Of a DNA stretch of 9,091 nt, positions 1-7,170 are shown one piece after another. How positions within the stretch are numbered: position 1 is the stretch's first letter; each line of letters starts with the position of its first letter. Source of the stretch: Thermoplasmata archaeon (GTDB lineage: Archaea; Thermoplasmatota; Thermoplasmata; Lutacidiplasmatales; UBA184); the NCBI GenBank assembly GCA_030040755.1, contig JASHTC010000177.1, positions 1 to 9,091 of the forward strand. The letters are read 5' to 3'. Below the pieces are notes generated by a model, which worked only from the letters and a program-made list of their open reading frames with translations, made no database searches and was not told the origin of the DNA. The position numbers were made by a program, and so were the translations under genes.

Positions 1-2856
1 GCCGAGGGGGCGGTGTTCCGGTTCACCGAGGGACCCCCCACGGCGAACGGCCCGCCCCACCTCGGCCACCTCGTGGCGCGCACGTTCAAGGACCTCACGC
101 TCCGCTACCACCGGATGAACGGCGAGCGGCTCGTGAGCTCGATGGCCGGCTGGGACTGCCACGGGCTCCCGGTGGAGGTGGAGGTCGAGAAGAGCCACGG
201 GCTGAAATCGAAGAAGGAGATCGAGGCCTACGGGGTCGACCGGTTCTGCGACGAGTGCCGGTCCTCCGCGCTCGCGGTCGCGGAGGTCTGGCGCGAGATG
301 AGCCACCGGCTCGGCTACTGGCTGGACTACGAACACGCCTACCGGACCATGGACCCGTCCTTCATGGAGAGCGTCTGGTGGTCGCTCAAGCAACTGTTCG
401 ACCGGGGACTGCTCGAGAAGGGGCACTACGTCCTGCCGTACTGCCCGCGCTGCGAGACCCCGCTCGCCTCGCACGAGGTCGCCCAGGGGTACCACGAGAC
501 CACCGACCCGTCGGTCACGGTGCGCTTTCCCCTCACCGACCCGGCCTACGCCTACCGGGAGCTCCTGGTCTGGACCACCACGCCGTGGACGCTGCCCGCC
601 AACCTGCTGGTCGCGGCCCGGGCCGACCTGGAGTACTCCGTCGTGCGGGTCCGCCCGGGCGAGGACGTCGTCCTCGCCTCGGTCGCGGTGCCCCGGTACT
701 TCCCCGAGGCCCCCGAGGTCGTGGAACGGCTGCCCGGCTCGGCGCTCGCCGGCTGGAGCTACGCCCCTCCGTTCGACTCCGCCGGGCCGGGGCCCGGCCG
801 CTACCGCATCGTCCTGGACGACTTCGTGACGGCGGAGGAGGGCACGGGGCTCGTGCACGTGGCCCCGAGCTTCGGCCCGGACGACCAGCGGGTGGGCGCC
901 CGCGAGAAGGTCGGGGTGTTCGACCCGCTGGACAACCGGGGGGTCTTCGGCAGCGCCGTCCCCCTCGTCCGCGGAAAGACGTTCAAGTCGGCGGACCATC
1001 TCCTCCTCCAGGACCTCGGCGCCCGGGGCCGTCTCTTCCGGTCCGAGACGCTCCGCCACACCTACCCGTTCTGCTGGCGGTGCGACACCCCGCTGCTGTA
1101 CCGGGCCATCGACTCCTGGTTCGTCCGGACCTCCCGGTTCACGGCGAGCCTCGTGCGGAACAACGCCACCGTCCACTGGATACCGGCGCACCTGAGGGAG
1201 GGGCGGTTCGGTAACTTCCTTACCGAGGCGAAGGACTGGGCGCTCTCGAGGAACCGGTACTGGGGGACGCCGCTGCCGATCTGGCTTTGCCCGATGGGCC
1301 ACGCCACCTGCGTCGGGAGCTTCGAGGAGCTCGGACGTCTCTCCGGCGCCCCGCTCCCCTCCGGGTTCGACCCCCACCGGGTGCAGGTCGACCGGATCGT
1401 CTTCCCCTGTCCCCAGTGCGCCGCTCCGAGCCGGCGGGAGCCGTACACGATCGACGCGTGGTACGACGCGGGGTCGGCCCCGTTCGCGCAGTTCCACTAC
1501 CCGTTCGACCCGGGCCCCTTCGACCCGGACGCCGCGCTCGACTACATCTCCGAGGGCCTCGACCAGACCCGCGGCTGGTTCTACACGCTGCTCGTCATCT
1601 CCACCGCGCTTTTCGGTCGCCCGGCCTATCGGACCTGTCTCTCCACGGGCCTGGTCCTCGACGACTCGGGTCGGAAGATGTCGAAGTCGAAGGGGAACGC
1701 CCTCAACCCCCTGGAGCTGCTCGAGCGGACGGGGGCCGACCCGATCCGGTGGGCGTTCCTCTCGGTCGACTTCACCGAGCCGATGCGGGTCAGCGAGACG
1801 ACGATCCACAAGTCGGCGGCCCGCACGCTCGGCACGCTCGCGAACCTCGTCGCGTTCCACCTCCAGAACGCCCGCCCGGACGGCCTCGCCCCGGCCTCGG
1901 CCGAGCCGACGGTCTCCTCCCCGCTCGACCGGTGGGCGCTGAGCCGGCTCGAGGCGACCCGCGAGACGGTCACCGCCGCGCTGGACGAGGGCGACCCGCG
2001 GCCCGGGGCGCTGGCGGTCCGGGAGCTGATCGACGACCTATCGACCTGGTACGTTCGGCGCTCGCGCCCGAGGTTCTGGGGCGAGACCCCGCCGGAGGAC
2101 CGACGGGCCGCGCACGACACCCTCTCCTACGCGCTGCTCGGCGTCGCCCGGATCACCGCCCCCCTGATCCCGTACACCGCCGAGTGGGTCCACCACGAGG
2201 TCGGCGAGCACGAGTTCGAGGAGGCCGGGGACTCGGTCCACCTCACCCGCTGGCCGGACCGCCTCGCCGCGCGCGACCCCGAGCTCGAGGAGGGGATGGC
2301 CCGGCTCCGCGAGCTGGTCGAGGTCGGCCGCGAGCTGCGCCACCGGGCCGAGGTGAAGGCCCGCATCCCGCTGGAAGAGCTCGTCCTGTTCGGAGCGCCC
2401 GGCCCGGCCCTCCAGCCGCTCGGAGCGGAGGGGACGACCTTGCTCGCCGAGGAGCTCAACGTCCGCCGCGTCCGCTGGGTGGCGACCTCCGAGCGCGCCA
2501 AGTTCCCCGACTCGGACTGGGTCGTCCGCGAGGGGGAAGGGACCCCGGTGGCGGCGCTCCCGCGCCGCCCGACCGCCGAGCTCCGGGCGGAGGGGCTGGC
2601 CCGGGAGGTCGGCCGACGCCTCCAGCACACCCGCAAGGAACTGGGGCTCGAACCGACCGACCGGGTCCGGGTCACGGTCGGGGCATCGGGCGAGCTGCTC
2701 GGGGCGCTCCGCCGCTGGAGCGCTCGGCTCACGCACGACCTGCTCGCCGACCGGCTCGACCTGGTCGAGGGAGAGCTGCCGGCCACGCCCGAGGTCCGCC
2801 GATGGGACCTGGACGGGGCGGTCCTGACGGCCACGGTCGCGCGCGTCGGCGACTAG
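1..2856 (+). CDS. ileS: Isoleucyl-tRNA synthetase, 5' end outside window
   Basis: Class I aminoacyl-tRNA synthetase that charges tRNA-Ile in the cytoplasm. The reading frame is open from base 1, and the GTG at 13 falls inside the conserved strand leading to EGPPTANG. The true start is therefore upstream, probably by about 35-45 codons as in archaeal IleRS. Numbering from that GTG: HIGH-type signature HLGH at 16-19; zinc-ligand pairs C144/C147, C354/C357 and C466/C469, plus C426/C434; CP1 editing domain with the threonine-rich WTTTPWTLPAN at 187-197; KMSKS at 555-559; then the helical anticodon-binding domain and an acidic/basic C-terminal region. WDCHGLPVEVEVEK, SHEVAQGY and CWRCDTPL match IleRS rather than ValRS or LeuRS. 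About 951 codons are visible, so the full protein would be near 990 residues, slightly short for the archaeal family. The TAG stop overlaps the stop of the convergent AMMECR1 gene. Confidence 0.97.
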   Translation, partial: AEGAVFRFTEGPPTANGPPHLGHLVARTFKDLTLRYHRMNGERLVSSMAGWDCHGLPVEVEVEKSHGLKSKKEIEAYGVDRFCDECRSSALAVAEVWREMSHRLGYWLDYEHAYRTMDPSFMESVWWSLKQLFDRGLLEKGHYVLPYCPRCETPLASHEVAQGYHETTDPSVTVRFPLTDPAYAYRELLVWTTTPWTLPANLLVAARADLEYSVVRVRPGEDVVLASVAVPRYFPEAPEVVERLPGSALAGWSYAPPFDSAGPGPGRYRIVLDDFVTAEEGTGLVHVAPSFGPDDQRVGAREKVGVFDPLDNRGVFGSAVPLVRGKTFKSADHLLLQDLGARGRLFRSETLRHTYPFCWRCDTPLLYRAIDSWFVRTSRFTASLVRNNATVHWIPAHLREGRFGNFLTEAKDWALSRNRYWGTPLPIWLCPMGHATCVGSFEELGRLSGAPLPSGFDPHRVQVDRIVFPCPQCAAPSRREPYTIDAWYDAGSAPFAQFHYPFDPGPFDPDAALDYISEGLDQTRGWFYTLLVISTALFGRPAYRTCLSTGLVLDDSGRKMSKSKGNALNPLELLERTGADPIRWAFLSVDFTEPMRVSETTIHKSAARTLGTLANLVAFHLQNARPDGLAPASAEPTVSSPLDRWALSRLEATRETVTAALDEGDPRPGALAVRELIDDLSTWYVRRSRPRFWGETPPEDRRAAHDTLSYALLGVARITAPLIPYTAEWVHHEVGEHEFEEAGDSVHLTRWPDRLAARDPELEEGMARLRELVEVGRELRHRAEVKARIPLEELVLFGAPGPALQPLGAEGTTLLAEELNVRRVRWVATSERAKFPDSDWVVREGEGTPVAALPRRPTAELRAEGLAREVGRRLQHTRKELGLEPTDRVRVTVGASGELLGALRRWSARLTHDLLADRLDLVEGELPATPEVRRWDLDGAVLTATVARVGD

Positions 2857-3467
2857 GCGTCGGTGGGTACACGGACCACGGGCCCGCCCGGGCTCGTCTC
2901 GGCGTACACCTCGGCGCCGAACCGCAGCACGCGCACCCGGGGGTCGCGCCAGGCGTCGGGCGGGAGCCCGGCCTTCTCGCACGTCCCCTCGAGGAACTCT
3001 TCCGCGGTCCATCCCTGCTCGGGGGCGACCTGGGGCAGGAGCAGGCCGCTCGTCCCGTACCCCTCGACGATGAGCCCGTCCCGCCCGACGCGGACCGCCG
3101 CGATCCGGTCCGACGGACGGTCGCCCGGGATCGCCTCGGGCACGGTCAAGACGGAGACCTCGACCGTGAGTCGGGGGAGCTCCGCCGACACGACCGGCCG
3201 GAAGCGGGGGTCCTCCGTCGCCGCCGCGAGGGCGGCTTGGGCGACCGCGAGCCGCAGCGGGAGGGTCGGCAGCGGGTAGCCGATACACCCCCGCAGGTCG
3301 CCCGAGGGGTGGCGCTTCAGCGTCACGAAGGCACCGCGCTTCTCCTCGAACTCCGGGGGGAGCTGGGGACGGGGTGCGGGCGCCCGCCGGACCCCGGAGG
3401 CCAGCCCGGCCTCTAGGCTCTCCCGAGCCCACGGGACCGCACGTCCCCACACGGAATCGGGAACCAC
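2853..3467 (-). CDS. AMMECR1-family protein
   Basis: AMMECR1-domain protein of 204 residues, the usual size for archaeal stand-alone members. The family is conserved from archaea to humans and its biochemical role is unsettled. In many prokaryotes relatives occur with Memo-like and radical SAM proteins, neither of which is visible here. Signature segments are LRGCIG at 58-63, DPRFRPV at 86-92, LPRLTVEVSVL at 97-107, and the C-terminal block GLIVEGYGTSGLLLPQVAPE at 131-150 followed by GW, EEFLE and CEKAGL. No signal peptide or membrane segment is seen. The start used is a GTG at 3467; another in-frame GTG at 3452 would also leave the domain intact. Neither has a convincing Shine-Dalgarno sequence. 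The gene is divergent from eL40 and convergent with ileS, sharing the CTAG stop overlap. The identification is firm; the start is uncertain. Confidence 0.93.
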   Translation of the reverse strand: MVPDSVWGRAVPWARESLEAGLASGVRRAPAPRPQLPPEFEEKRGAFVTLKRHPSGDLRGCIGYPLPTLPLRLAVAQAALAAATEDPRFRPVVSAELPRLTVEVSVLTVPEAIPGDRPSDRIAAVRVGRDGLIVEGYGTSGLLLPQVAPEQGWTAEEFLEGTCEKAGLPPDAWRDPRVRVLRFGAEVYAETSPGGPVVRVPTDA

Positions 3468-3523
3468 GCCCGGGAGAGGCGCCCGGCCCAGAAAGCCCCG
3501 TCGCGCGGGGCCCCCGGTCCCCG

Positions 3524-3531
3524 TTTTATAT
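3524..3531 (+). promoter_or_regulatory. TATA box of the eL40 gene, possibly bidirectional
   Basis: TTTTATAT stands out in a gap that is otherwise almost pure G+C. Its centre lies about 29 bases before the eL40 ATG, so an archaeal start site about 25-27 bases downstream would fall at or within a few bases of the ATG. Read on the minus strand the same bases give TATAAAA (3530 to 3524), which would place a transcript start near 3501, about 34 bases before the AMMECR1 GTG. One element could therefore serve both divergent genes. The plus-strand role is well supported by spacing; the minus-strand role is inference. Confidence 0.75.
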
Positions 3532-3556
3532 CCGAGGGCGGGTCCCGCCCCCTCCT

Positions 3557-3709
3557 ATGCCGTTCCCCGAGGCGGTCGAGCGCCTGCTCAACAAGAAGAT
3601 CTGCATGAACTGCTCGGCCCGGAACCCCCCGAAGGCCACGCAGTGCCGGCGCTGCGGCTACCACGGCCTGCGGGTCAAGTCGCGCGAGCGCTCCGGCAAG
3701 ACCCAGTAG
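3557..3709 (+). CDS. rpl40e: Large ribosomal subunit protein eL40
   Basis: Small zinc-finger protein of the archaeal large ribosomal subunit, homologous to the ribosomal half of the eukaryotic ubiquitin-L40 fusion. It has 50 residues, normal for archaea, and no ubiquitin part. One zinc finger is formed by C16, C19, C30 and C33 (CMNC...CRRC), followed by the basic tail GLRVKSRERSGKTQ. The N-terminal PEAVERLLNKKICMNCSARN is diagnostic. The ATG at 3557 is chosen because the family starts a few residues before PEA. Longer in-frame extensions upstream are GC-rich shadow sequence lying across the promoter. No Shine-Dalgarno precedes the ATG (it follows CCCCCTCCT), and the TATA spacing implies a leaderless or near-leaderless mRNA. 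It ends 6 bases before the convergent glycosyltransferase stop. Confidence 0.96.
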   Translation: MPFPEAVERLLNKKICMNCSARNPPKATQCRRCGYHGLRVKSRERSGKTQ

Positions 3710-3715
3710 GGCGCC

Positions 3716-4510
3716 TCACGGTGGCCGCGCCATCGAGCTCGCCTCCGAGCCGAACGGCGGCGGGACCCCGGCCTTCAGCTCGCGGGCGACGTCCATCCGC
3801 TTGCGGAACAGGAACACGAGGTTGCCCAGCCCGTCCCGCCAGCTCGAGAGCTTGGGCGTGCCCCACCGCTCCCGGTAGTGGATCGGGACCTCGACCACCT
3901 TGAGGCCCCGGAAGAGCGCCTCGATCTTCAGCTCCTCGCTGAACGCCATCCCGTCCTGGGTGAGGGCGATCCGGTCCAGCACCGAGCGCCGGAACACCCA
4001 GAAGCCGCTCTGACTGTCGACCAGCGTCCCGCCCGTGACGCCGCGGATGTACCGGTGGTAGGCGATCCGCAGGGAGAGGTTGAGCACCCGGTTCCCGATC
4101 CGGTGCTCCGTCGTCATCGCCTTGCGGTCGAGGAACGCCATCCGGTTGCCCGTGAGGAAGTCGAGCCCCCCGTCCAGGAGCTGGCGGACGTACTTCGGGA
4201 TCTCCCCGACCGGGTAGGTGGCGTCCCCGTCGGCCGTCGCGACCACCTCCCCGCGCGCGGCCTCGAAGCCGGTCTTGTAGGCCCGACCGTACCCCTTCCG
4301 ACGCTCGAGGATTACCCGCGCGCCCGCGCGCTCGGCGACCTGGGCGGTCCCGTCGGGGGACGCCCCGTCCACGACCAGGACCTCCCAGTCGAGCGGGTCG
4401 GCCGCGAAGAGGCTTCGGTTCGCCTCGTCGGCCGCCCGGCGGAACTCCTCCACCACATGGCCGATCGAGCCGGCCTCGTTCAGGGTGGGGATGACGAGGG
4501 AGGCGCGCAT
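3716..4510 (-). CDS. Family 2 glycosyltransferase, DPM1/GT-A like
   Basis: GT-A fold glycosyltransferase of 264 residues, resembling dolichol-phosphate mannosyl/glucosyltransferases that load a nucleotide-activated sugar onto a polyprenyl phosphate at the inner face of the membrane. Visible motifs are SLVIPTLNEAGSI at 4-16, VVDGASPDGT at 46-55 (nucleotide binding), a DxD-type metal site TADGDATYP at 92-100 with D94/D96, VDSQSGF at 164-170, and SEELKIEA at 191-198. A basic segment HYRERWGTPKLSSWRDG at 211-227 is typical of DPM1-like enzymes. There is no C-terminal transmembrane pair, so it should be a soluble or peripheral enzyme. The ATG at 4510 begins directly at the first beta strand, and a GGAG lies 9 bases upstream of it. 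The acceptor and sugar cannot be read from sequence; lipid-linked sugar for N-glycosylation or glycolipid synthesis is the likely context. It stands alone between convergent eL40 and divergent archease. Confidence 0.93.
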   Translation of the reverse strand: MRASLVIPTLNEAGSIGHVVEEFRRAADEANRSLFAADPLDWEVLVVDGASPDGTAQVAERAGARVILERRKGYGRAYKTGFEAARGEVVATADGDATYPVGEIPKYVRQLLDGGLDFLTGNRMAFLDRKAMTTEHRIGNRVLNLSLRIAYHRYIRGVTGGTLVDSQSGFWVFRRSVLDRIALTQDGMAFSEELKIEALFRGLKVVEVPIHYRERWGTPKLSSWRDGLGNLVFLFRKRMDVARELKAGVPPPFGSEASSMARPP

Positions 4511-4537
4511 GCTGGAACGCTCCAGATGCCGGCACCC

Positions 4538-4543
4538 CTTAAA
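4538..4543. promoter_or_regulatory. Shared TTAA box between glycosyltransferase and archease
   Basis: CTTAAA (plus strand) or TTTAAG (minus strand) is the only A/T-rich stretch in the 80-base divergent gap. On the minus strand its centre is about 31 bases before the glycosyltransferase ATG, giving a start site only a few bases from that ATG. On the plus strand it would place a transcript start near 4566, about 25 bases before the archease TTG. It is a degenerate TATA element, so the call rests on position more than sequence. Confidence 0.5.
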
Positions 4544-4590
4544 CCCCCGCGGCCGTTCGACCCCCCACGTCCGAGCGGGGCCGCCGTCGT

Positions 4591-5013
4591 TTGCCCGCGC
4601 GTCGGTGGGGAAGCTTCCCGACGACCGCGGATGTCGGCATCTGGGCGAGCGGCCCGACCCCGGCGGCGCTCCTCGAGGCCCTCGGCCTCGGGCTGTTCGC
4701 GCTGATCACCGACCTGCGGACCGTGCGCCCTCGGGGGGAGCGGGCGGTCAGCGCCTCTGGGCTGGATGGGACTGAGCTCGTGGTCGCGTTCCTGACGGAG
4801 CTGATTCAGCTGCACGCGACCGACGGCTTCCTGGCGCGGCAGATCGAGGTCCGTCCGCTCGGCTCCCCCCCGACCTCCCTGGTCGCCAGCCTGCGCGGGG
4901 AGGTGTTCGACCCGGCCCGCCATCCGGCGCGGAGCGAGGTGAAGGCGGCGACCCTGCATCAGCTGGTGTTCGACCCGTCCCGCGGTCGGGCCCGGGTCAT
5001 CGTCGACATCTAG
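4591..5013 (+). CDS. Archease
   Basis: Archease is a small metal-binding protein that promotes multiple turnover of the tRNA-splicing ligase RtcB by assisting its guanylylation. The product is 140 residues, normal for the family. Recognisable parts are TTADVGIW at 11-18 (family consensus HTADVG), a central helix region LVVAFLTELIQL, the strand GEVFDPARHPARSEVKAAT, and the C-terminal ARVIVDI, whose final aspartate is a conserved metal ligand in the family. The usual histidine before TAD is threonine here. The start is TTG at 4591: the frame closes at a TAA at 4540-4542, and no ATG, GTG or other TTG lies between that stop and the TADVG motif, so TTG is the only bacterial/archaeal-type start available. 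No rtcB is visible nearby. Convergent with the aminotransferase, 14 bases apart. Confidence 0.9.
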   Translation: MPARRWGSFPTTADVGIWASGPTPAALLEALGLGLFALITDLRTVRPRGERAVSASGLDGTELVVAFLTELIQLHATDGFLARQIEVRPLGSPPTSLVASLRGEVFDPARHPARSEVKAATLHQLVFDPSRGRARVIVDI

Positions 5014-5027
5014 GGCCGCGGGCGCCG

Positions 5028-6167
5028 CTACGGCATCCGGTCCACGACCGCGCGCAACGAGGCCCCGGGGGCGGGGAGCCGACCGGCCTTGCCGAGGATC
5101 CGTTCCAGCGCCGCGAACGTGACGAGCAGGTCGGGCCAGTCGGCAATCCCCATGTGGCCGATGCGGAAGATCTTGCCGGTGAGCGCGCCCTGGCCTCCCT
5201 GGACGAGGATGTTGTACTGGTGCTCGAGGACCTTGCGCAACTCCGCGTCGCCCATCCCGTTCGGGTTCTTGATCGCGGTCACGGTATCGGAGGCGAACTC
5301 CCGCTCGGGGAACAGCTCGAGGCCCAGCGCGTCCACCGCGGCCCGGGACGCCTCGGCGAGCCGATGGGTCCGCGCCAGGCGGCCCGCGAGGGTCTCCTCC
5401 TTCAGCAGGAGCAGCGCCTCGCGGAGGGCGAGGAAGAGCGGGACGGCCGGGGTCCACGGCGTGTCGTTCTTCTCGAGCGGCCCCAGGTGGGCCTTGAGGT
5501 CGAGGTAGAACGAGCCGGGGTGGAGCGCCTCGACCGCCCGGTCCGACAGGTGGACGATCGCCAGGCCCGCGGGGGCCGCGAGCCCCTTCTGCGGGCCCGC
5601 GACCAGCGCGTCGATCCCCCACTCGGTCACGTTGATCGGGATCCCGGCGACCGCGCTGATCCCGTCGACCAGCAGGAGCGGGGAGCCGGCGCGGCGCACC
5701 TCTTTCGAGATCGCTCCGAGGTCGTTCGCGAGGCCGACGCTCGTCTCGTTGTGGACGAGACAGACCGCGACCACATCCCCCTTCTCGAGCTCCGTCCGCA
5801 CCGCCTCCGGAGCGATCGGGTGGCCCCACGGCGCGGTCACGGTCGTGACGTGGGAAGAGTACTGCCGGGCGATCTTGTCGCTCCGCTCGCCGAAGTTCCC
5901 GTTCGAGAGGACGAGGACGCGGCCGTCCTTCGGGAGGAGGCTAGAGTACATCGCCTCGAGGCCGGCCGTCCCGCTGCCGCTCAGGACGACTTGGTGTCCG
6001 GGTGTCCCGAACAGGACCGGCAGGAGCTCGCGGATCTCCTGGACGATCCCGTGGAAGTAGTCCCCCCGGTGGTTCAGGGAGGGCATCGACATCGCCCGGA
6101 GCACCCGCGGATGGATCCGCACCGGTCCGGCGATGAGGAACGTCGTGGTCTCGGGGTCGAACGTCAT
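5028..6167 (-). CDS. Class V aminotransferase (serine/alanine-glyoxylate or phosphoserine type)
   Basis: PLP-dependent fold-type I, class V aminotransferase of 379 residues, related to serine-glyoxylate and alanine-glyoxylate aminotransferases and to archaeal enzymes that make phosphoserine. Motifs: N-terminal AGPVRIHPRVLRAM at 13-26; SGSGTAGLEA at 63-72 (cofactor phosphate loop); HNETSVG at 139-145; DGISAVAG at 168-175, with D168 expected to contact the pyridine nitrogen; the PLP lysine K194 in GPQKGL; and FRIGHMG at 334-340, with R335 the likely substrate-carboxylate arginine. The ATG at 6167 overlaps the upstream serA-like stop as ATGA and has a strong Shine-Dalgarno, so the pair is co-transcribed and probably translationally coupled. 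That neighbour suggests transamination of phosphohydroxypyruvate to phosphoserine. Serine-glyoxylate transamination paired with hydroxypyruvate reduction is the main alternative. Substrate cannot be settled from sequence. Confidence 0.93.
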   Translation of the reverse strand: MTFDPETTTFLIAGPVRIHPRVLRAMSMPSLNHRGDYFHGIVQEIRELLPVLFGTPGHQVVLSGSGTAGLEAMYSSLLPKDGRVLVLSNGNFGERSDKIARQYSSHVTTVTAPWGHPIAPEAVRTELEKGDVVAVCLVHNETSVGLANDLGAISKEVRRAGSPLLLVDGISAVAGIPINVTEWGIDALVAGPQKGLAAPAGLAIVHLSDRAVEALHPGSFYLDLKAHLGPLEKNDTPWTPAVPLFLALREALLLLKEETLAGRLARTHRLAEASRAAVDALGLELFPEREFASDTVTAIKNPNGMGDAELRKVLEHQYNILVQGGQGALTGKIFRIGHMGIADWPDLLVTFAALERILGKAGRLPAPGASLRAVVDRMP

Positions 6168-7114
6168 GCGGGCACCTCCGGGAGCGCGACCGCCCCCCGT
6201 AACGGTTCCCCCCGCAGCGCCCGGAGGACCTCGTCCACGATGTCGCGGCCGGCGCGGCGCTGGGCCTCGGCGGTCGAAGCGCCGAGGTGGGGGGTCACGA
6301 TCGCATGGGGATGCTCGAGCAGGGCGCGGTTGGTCGGCGGCTCCTCCTCGAACACATCCAGCGCGGCGCCCCCGACCTGGCCGGAGTTGAGGGCGGTCAC
6401 GAGGGCGGCCTCGTCGACGAGGGCGCCGCGCGCGACGTTCACGACCAGGGCCCCGGGCTTCATCTGGGCGAACGCCCGCGCGTCCAGGAGGTGACGGTTC
6501 TCGGGAGTGAGGGCGGCGTGCACGCTGACGATGTCCGCGCTGCGGAGCAGCTCGGGGAGGGAGACCATCCGGGTCGCGTCCCCGGAGGCGCTGACGAACG
6601 GGTCGAAGGCGACCGTGGTCGCTCCGAAGGGGCCCACCCGCCGGGCGACCTCCCGGGCGATCCGGCCGTACCCGATGAACCCGACCGTCCTTCCCGCGAG
6701 CTCGTGTCCCCCGGTCCCCCGCTCCCACTTCCCGGCCCGCGTGGCGAGGATCTTCGGCAGCAGCCCGCGGACCAGCAGCAGGTAGAGGGCGACCGACAGC
6801 TCCGCGACGCTGGCCGTCGCGGCCGCGGGAGCGTTGACGACCGTGATGTGTCGCTCGGCGGCCGCCGCCAGGTCGACGTTATCGACTCCCACCCCGGCCC
6901 GAGCGACCAGGTGGAGCCGCGGCGCGGTGCCCAGGAGCTCCCGAGTGACCTTGGTCCGGCTGCGGACGACGAGGGCCCAGGCCGTCGCGAGGTGCTGGGG
7001 GAGCTGGGCCGGGTCCGCGCTCGCGTCGATCACGGTACACGGTCCGGTCCGCAGCTGGATCACCGCATCGGCGTCGATCGGGTCGGCGACGACCACGAGA
7101 GGAAGGTTGGCCAT
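6164..7114 (-). CDS. serA: D-3-phosphoglycerate dehydrogenase-like 2-hydroxyacid dehydrogenase
   Basis: NAD-dependent D-isomer 2-hydroxyacid dehydrogenase of 316 residues. The likely reaction is oxidation of 3-phosphoglycerate to phosphohydroxypyruvate, the first step of serine synthesis. Seen in sequence: substrate-domain motif ARAGVGVDNVD at 71-81; Rossmann loop GFIGYGRIA at 145-153; acidic D171 after the second strand (AFDPF), indicating NAD rather than NADP; catalytic R229 in VNVARGALVDEAAL, E258 in FEEEPP and H276 in TPHLGAST. It stops after the catalytic domain, so it is the short form without the C-terminal ACT regulatory domain and should not be feedback-inhibited by serine through ACT. 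The ATG at 7114 matches the family N-terminus; further upstream the frame is GC-rich shadow. It is first in an operon with the aminotransferase (4-base overlap). Glyoxylate or hydroxypyruvate reductase is an alternative. Confidence 0.9.
   Translation of the reverse strand: MANLPLVVVADPIDADAVIQLRTGPCTVIDASADPAQLPQHLATAWALVVRSRTKVTRELLGTAPRLHLVARAGVGVDNVDLAAAAERHITVVNAPAAATASVAELSVALYLLLVRGLLPKILATRAGKWERGTGGHELAGRTVGFIGYGRIAREVARRVGPFGATTVAFDPFVSASGDATRMVSLPELLRSADIVSVHAALTPENRHLLDARAFAQMKPGALVVNVARGALVDEAALVTALNSGQVGGAALDVFEEEPPTNRALLEHPHAIVTPHLGASTAEAQRRAGRDIVDEVLRALRGEPLRGAVALPEVPA
6173..6179 (-). promoter_or_regulatory. Shine-Dalgarno of the aminotransferase
   Basis: GGAGGTG on the minus strand, 5 bases before the ATG at 6167, inside the last codons of the serA-like gene. 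It fixes the aminotransferase start, ruling out long upstream extensions of that frame, and supports internal initiation within the operon. It contrasts with the apparent lack of such a site before eL40 and AMMECR1. Confidence 0.8.
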
Positions 7115-7138
7115 CGGGCGCGGGACCCCGGAGGGAGG

Positions 7139-7144
7139 GAAAAC
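7139..7144 (-). promoter_or_regulatory. Possible weak TATA element of the serA operon
   Basis: GTTTTC on the minus strand lies 25-30 bases before the serA-like ATG, where a TATA box would sit for a leaderless transcript. It is the only A/T run near the start, but it lacks a real TATA core, so this is a positional guess. Confidence 0.3.
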
Positions 7145-7170
7145 GGTTTGCGTCGCTCGAGCGGAGGCGA

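Noticed and set aside
1287..3416. 709-codon plus-strand open frame overlapping ileS in another frame
   Set aside because: Arg/Pro/Gly-rich translation without domains, running through ileS and antisense to AMMECR1. A compositional shadow.
2038..3450. Long minus-strand open frame of 470 codons antisense to the ileS end and out of frame with AMMECR1
   Set aside because: Low-complexity Arg/Gly/Ala/Pro product with no recognisable motif. It lies opposite a clear ileS and inside AMMECR1 in another frame, the usual result of few stop codons in GC-rich DNA.
6168..6728. Upstream extension of the aminotransferase frame
   Set aside because: It overlaps the serA-like coding sequence in another frame. 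The ATG at 6167 has a strong Shine-Dalgarno and matches the family N-terminus.
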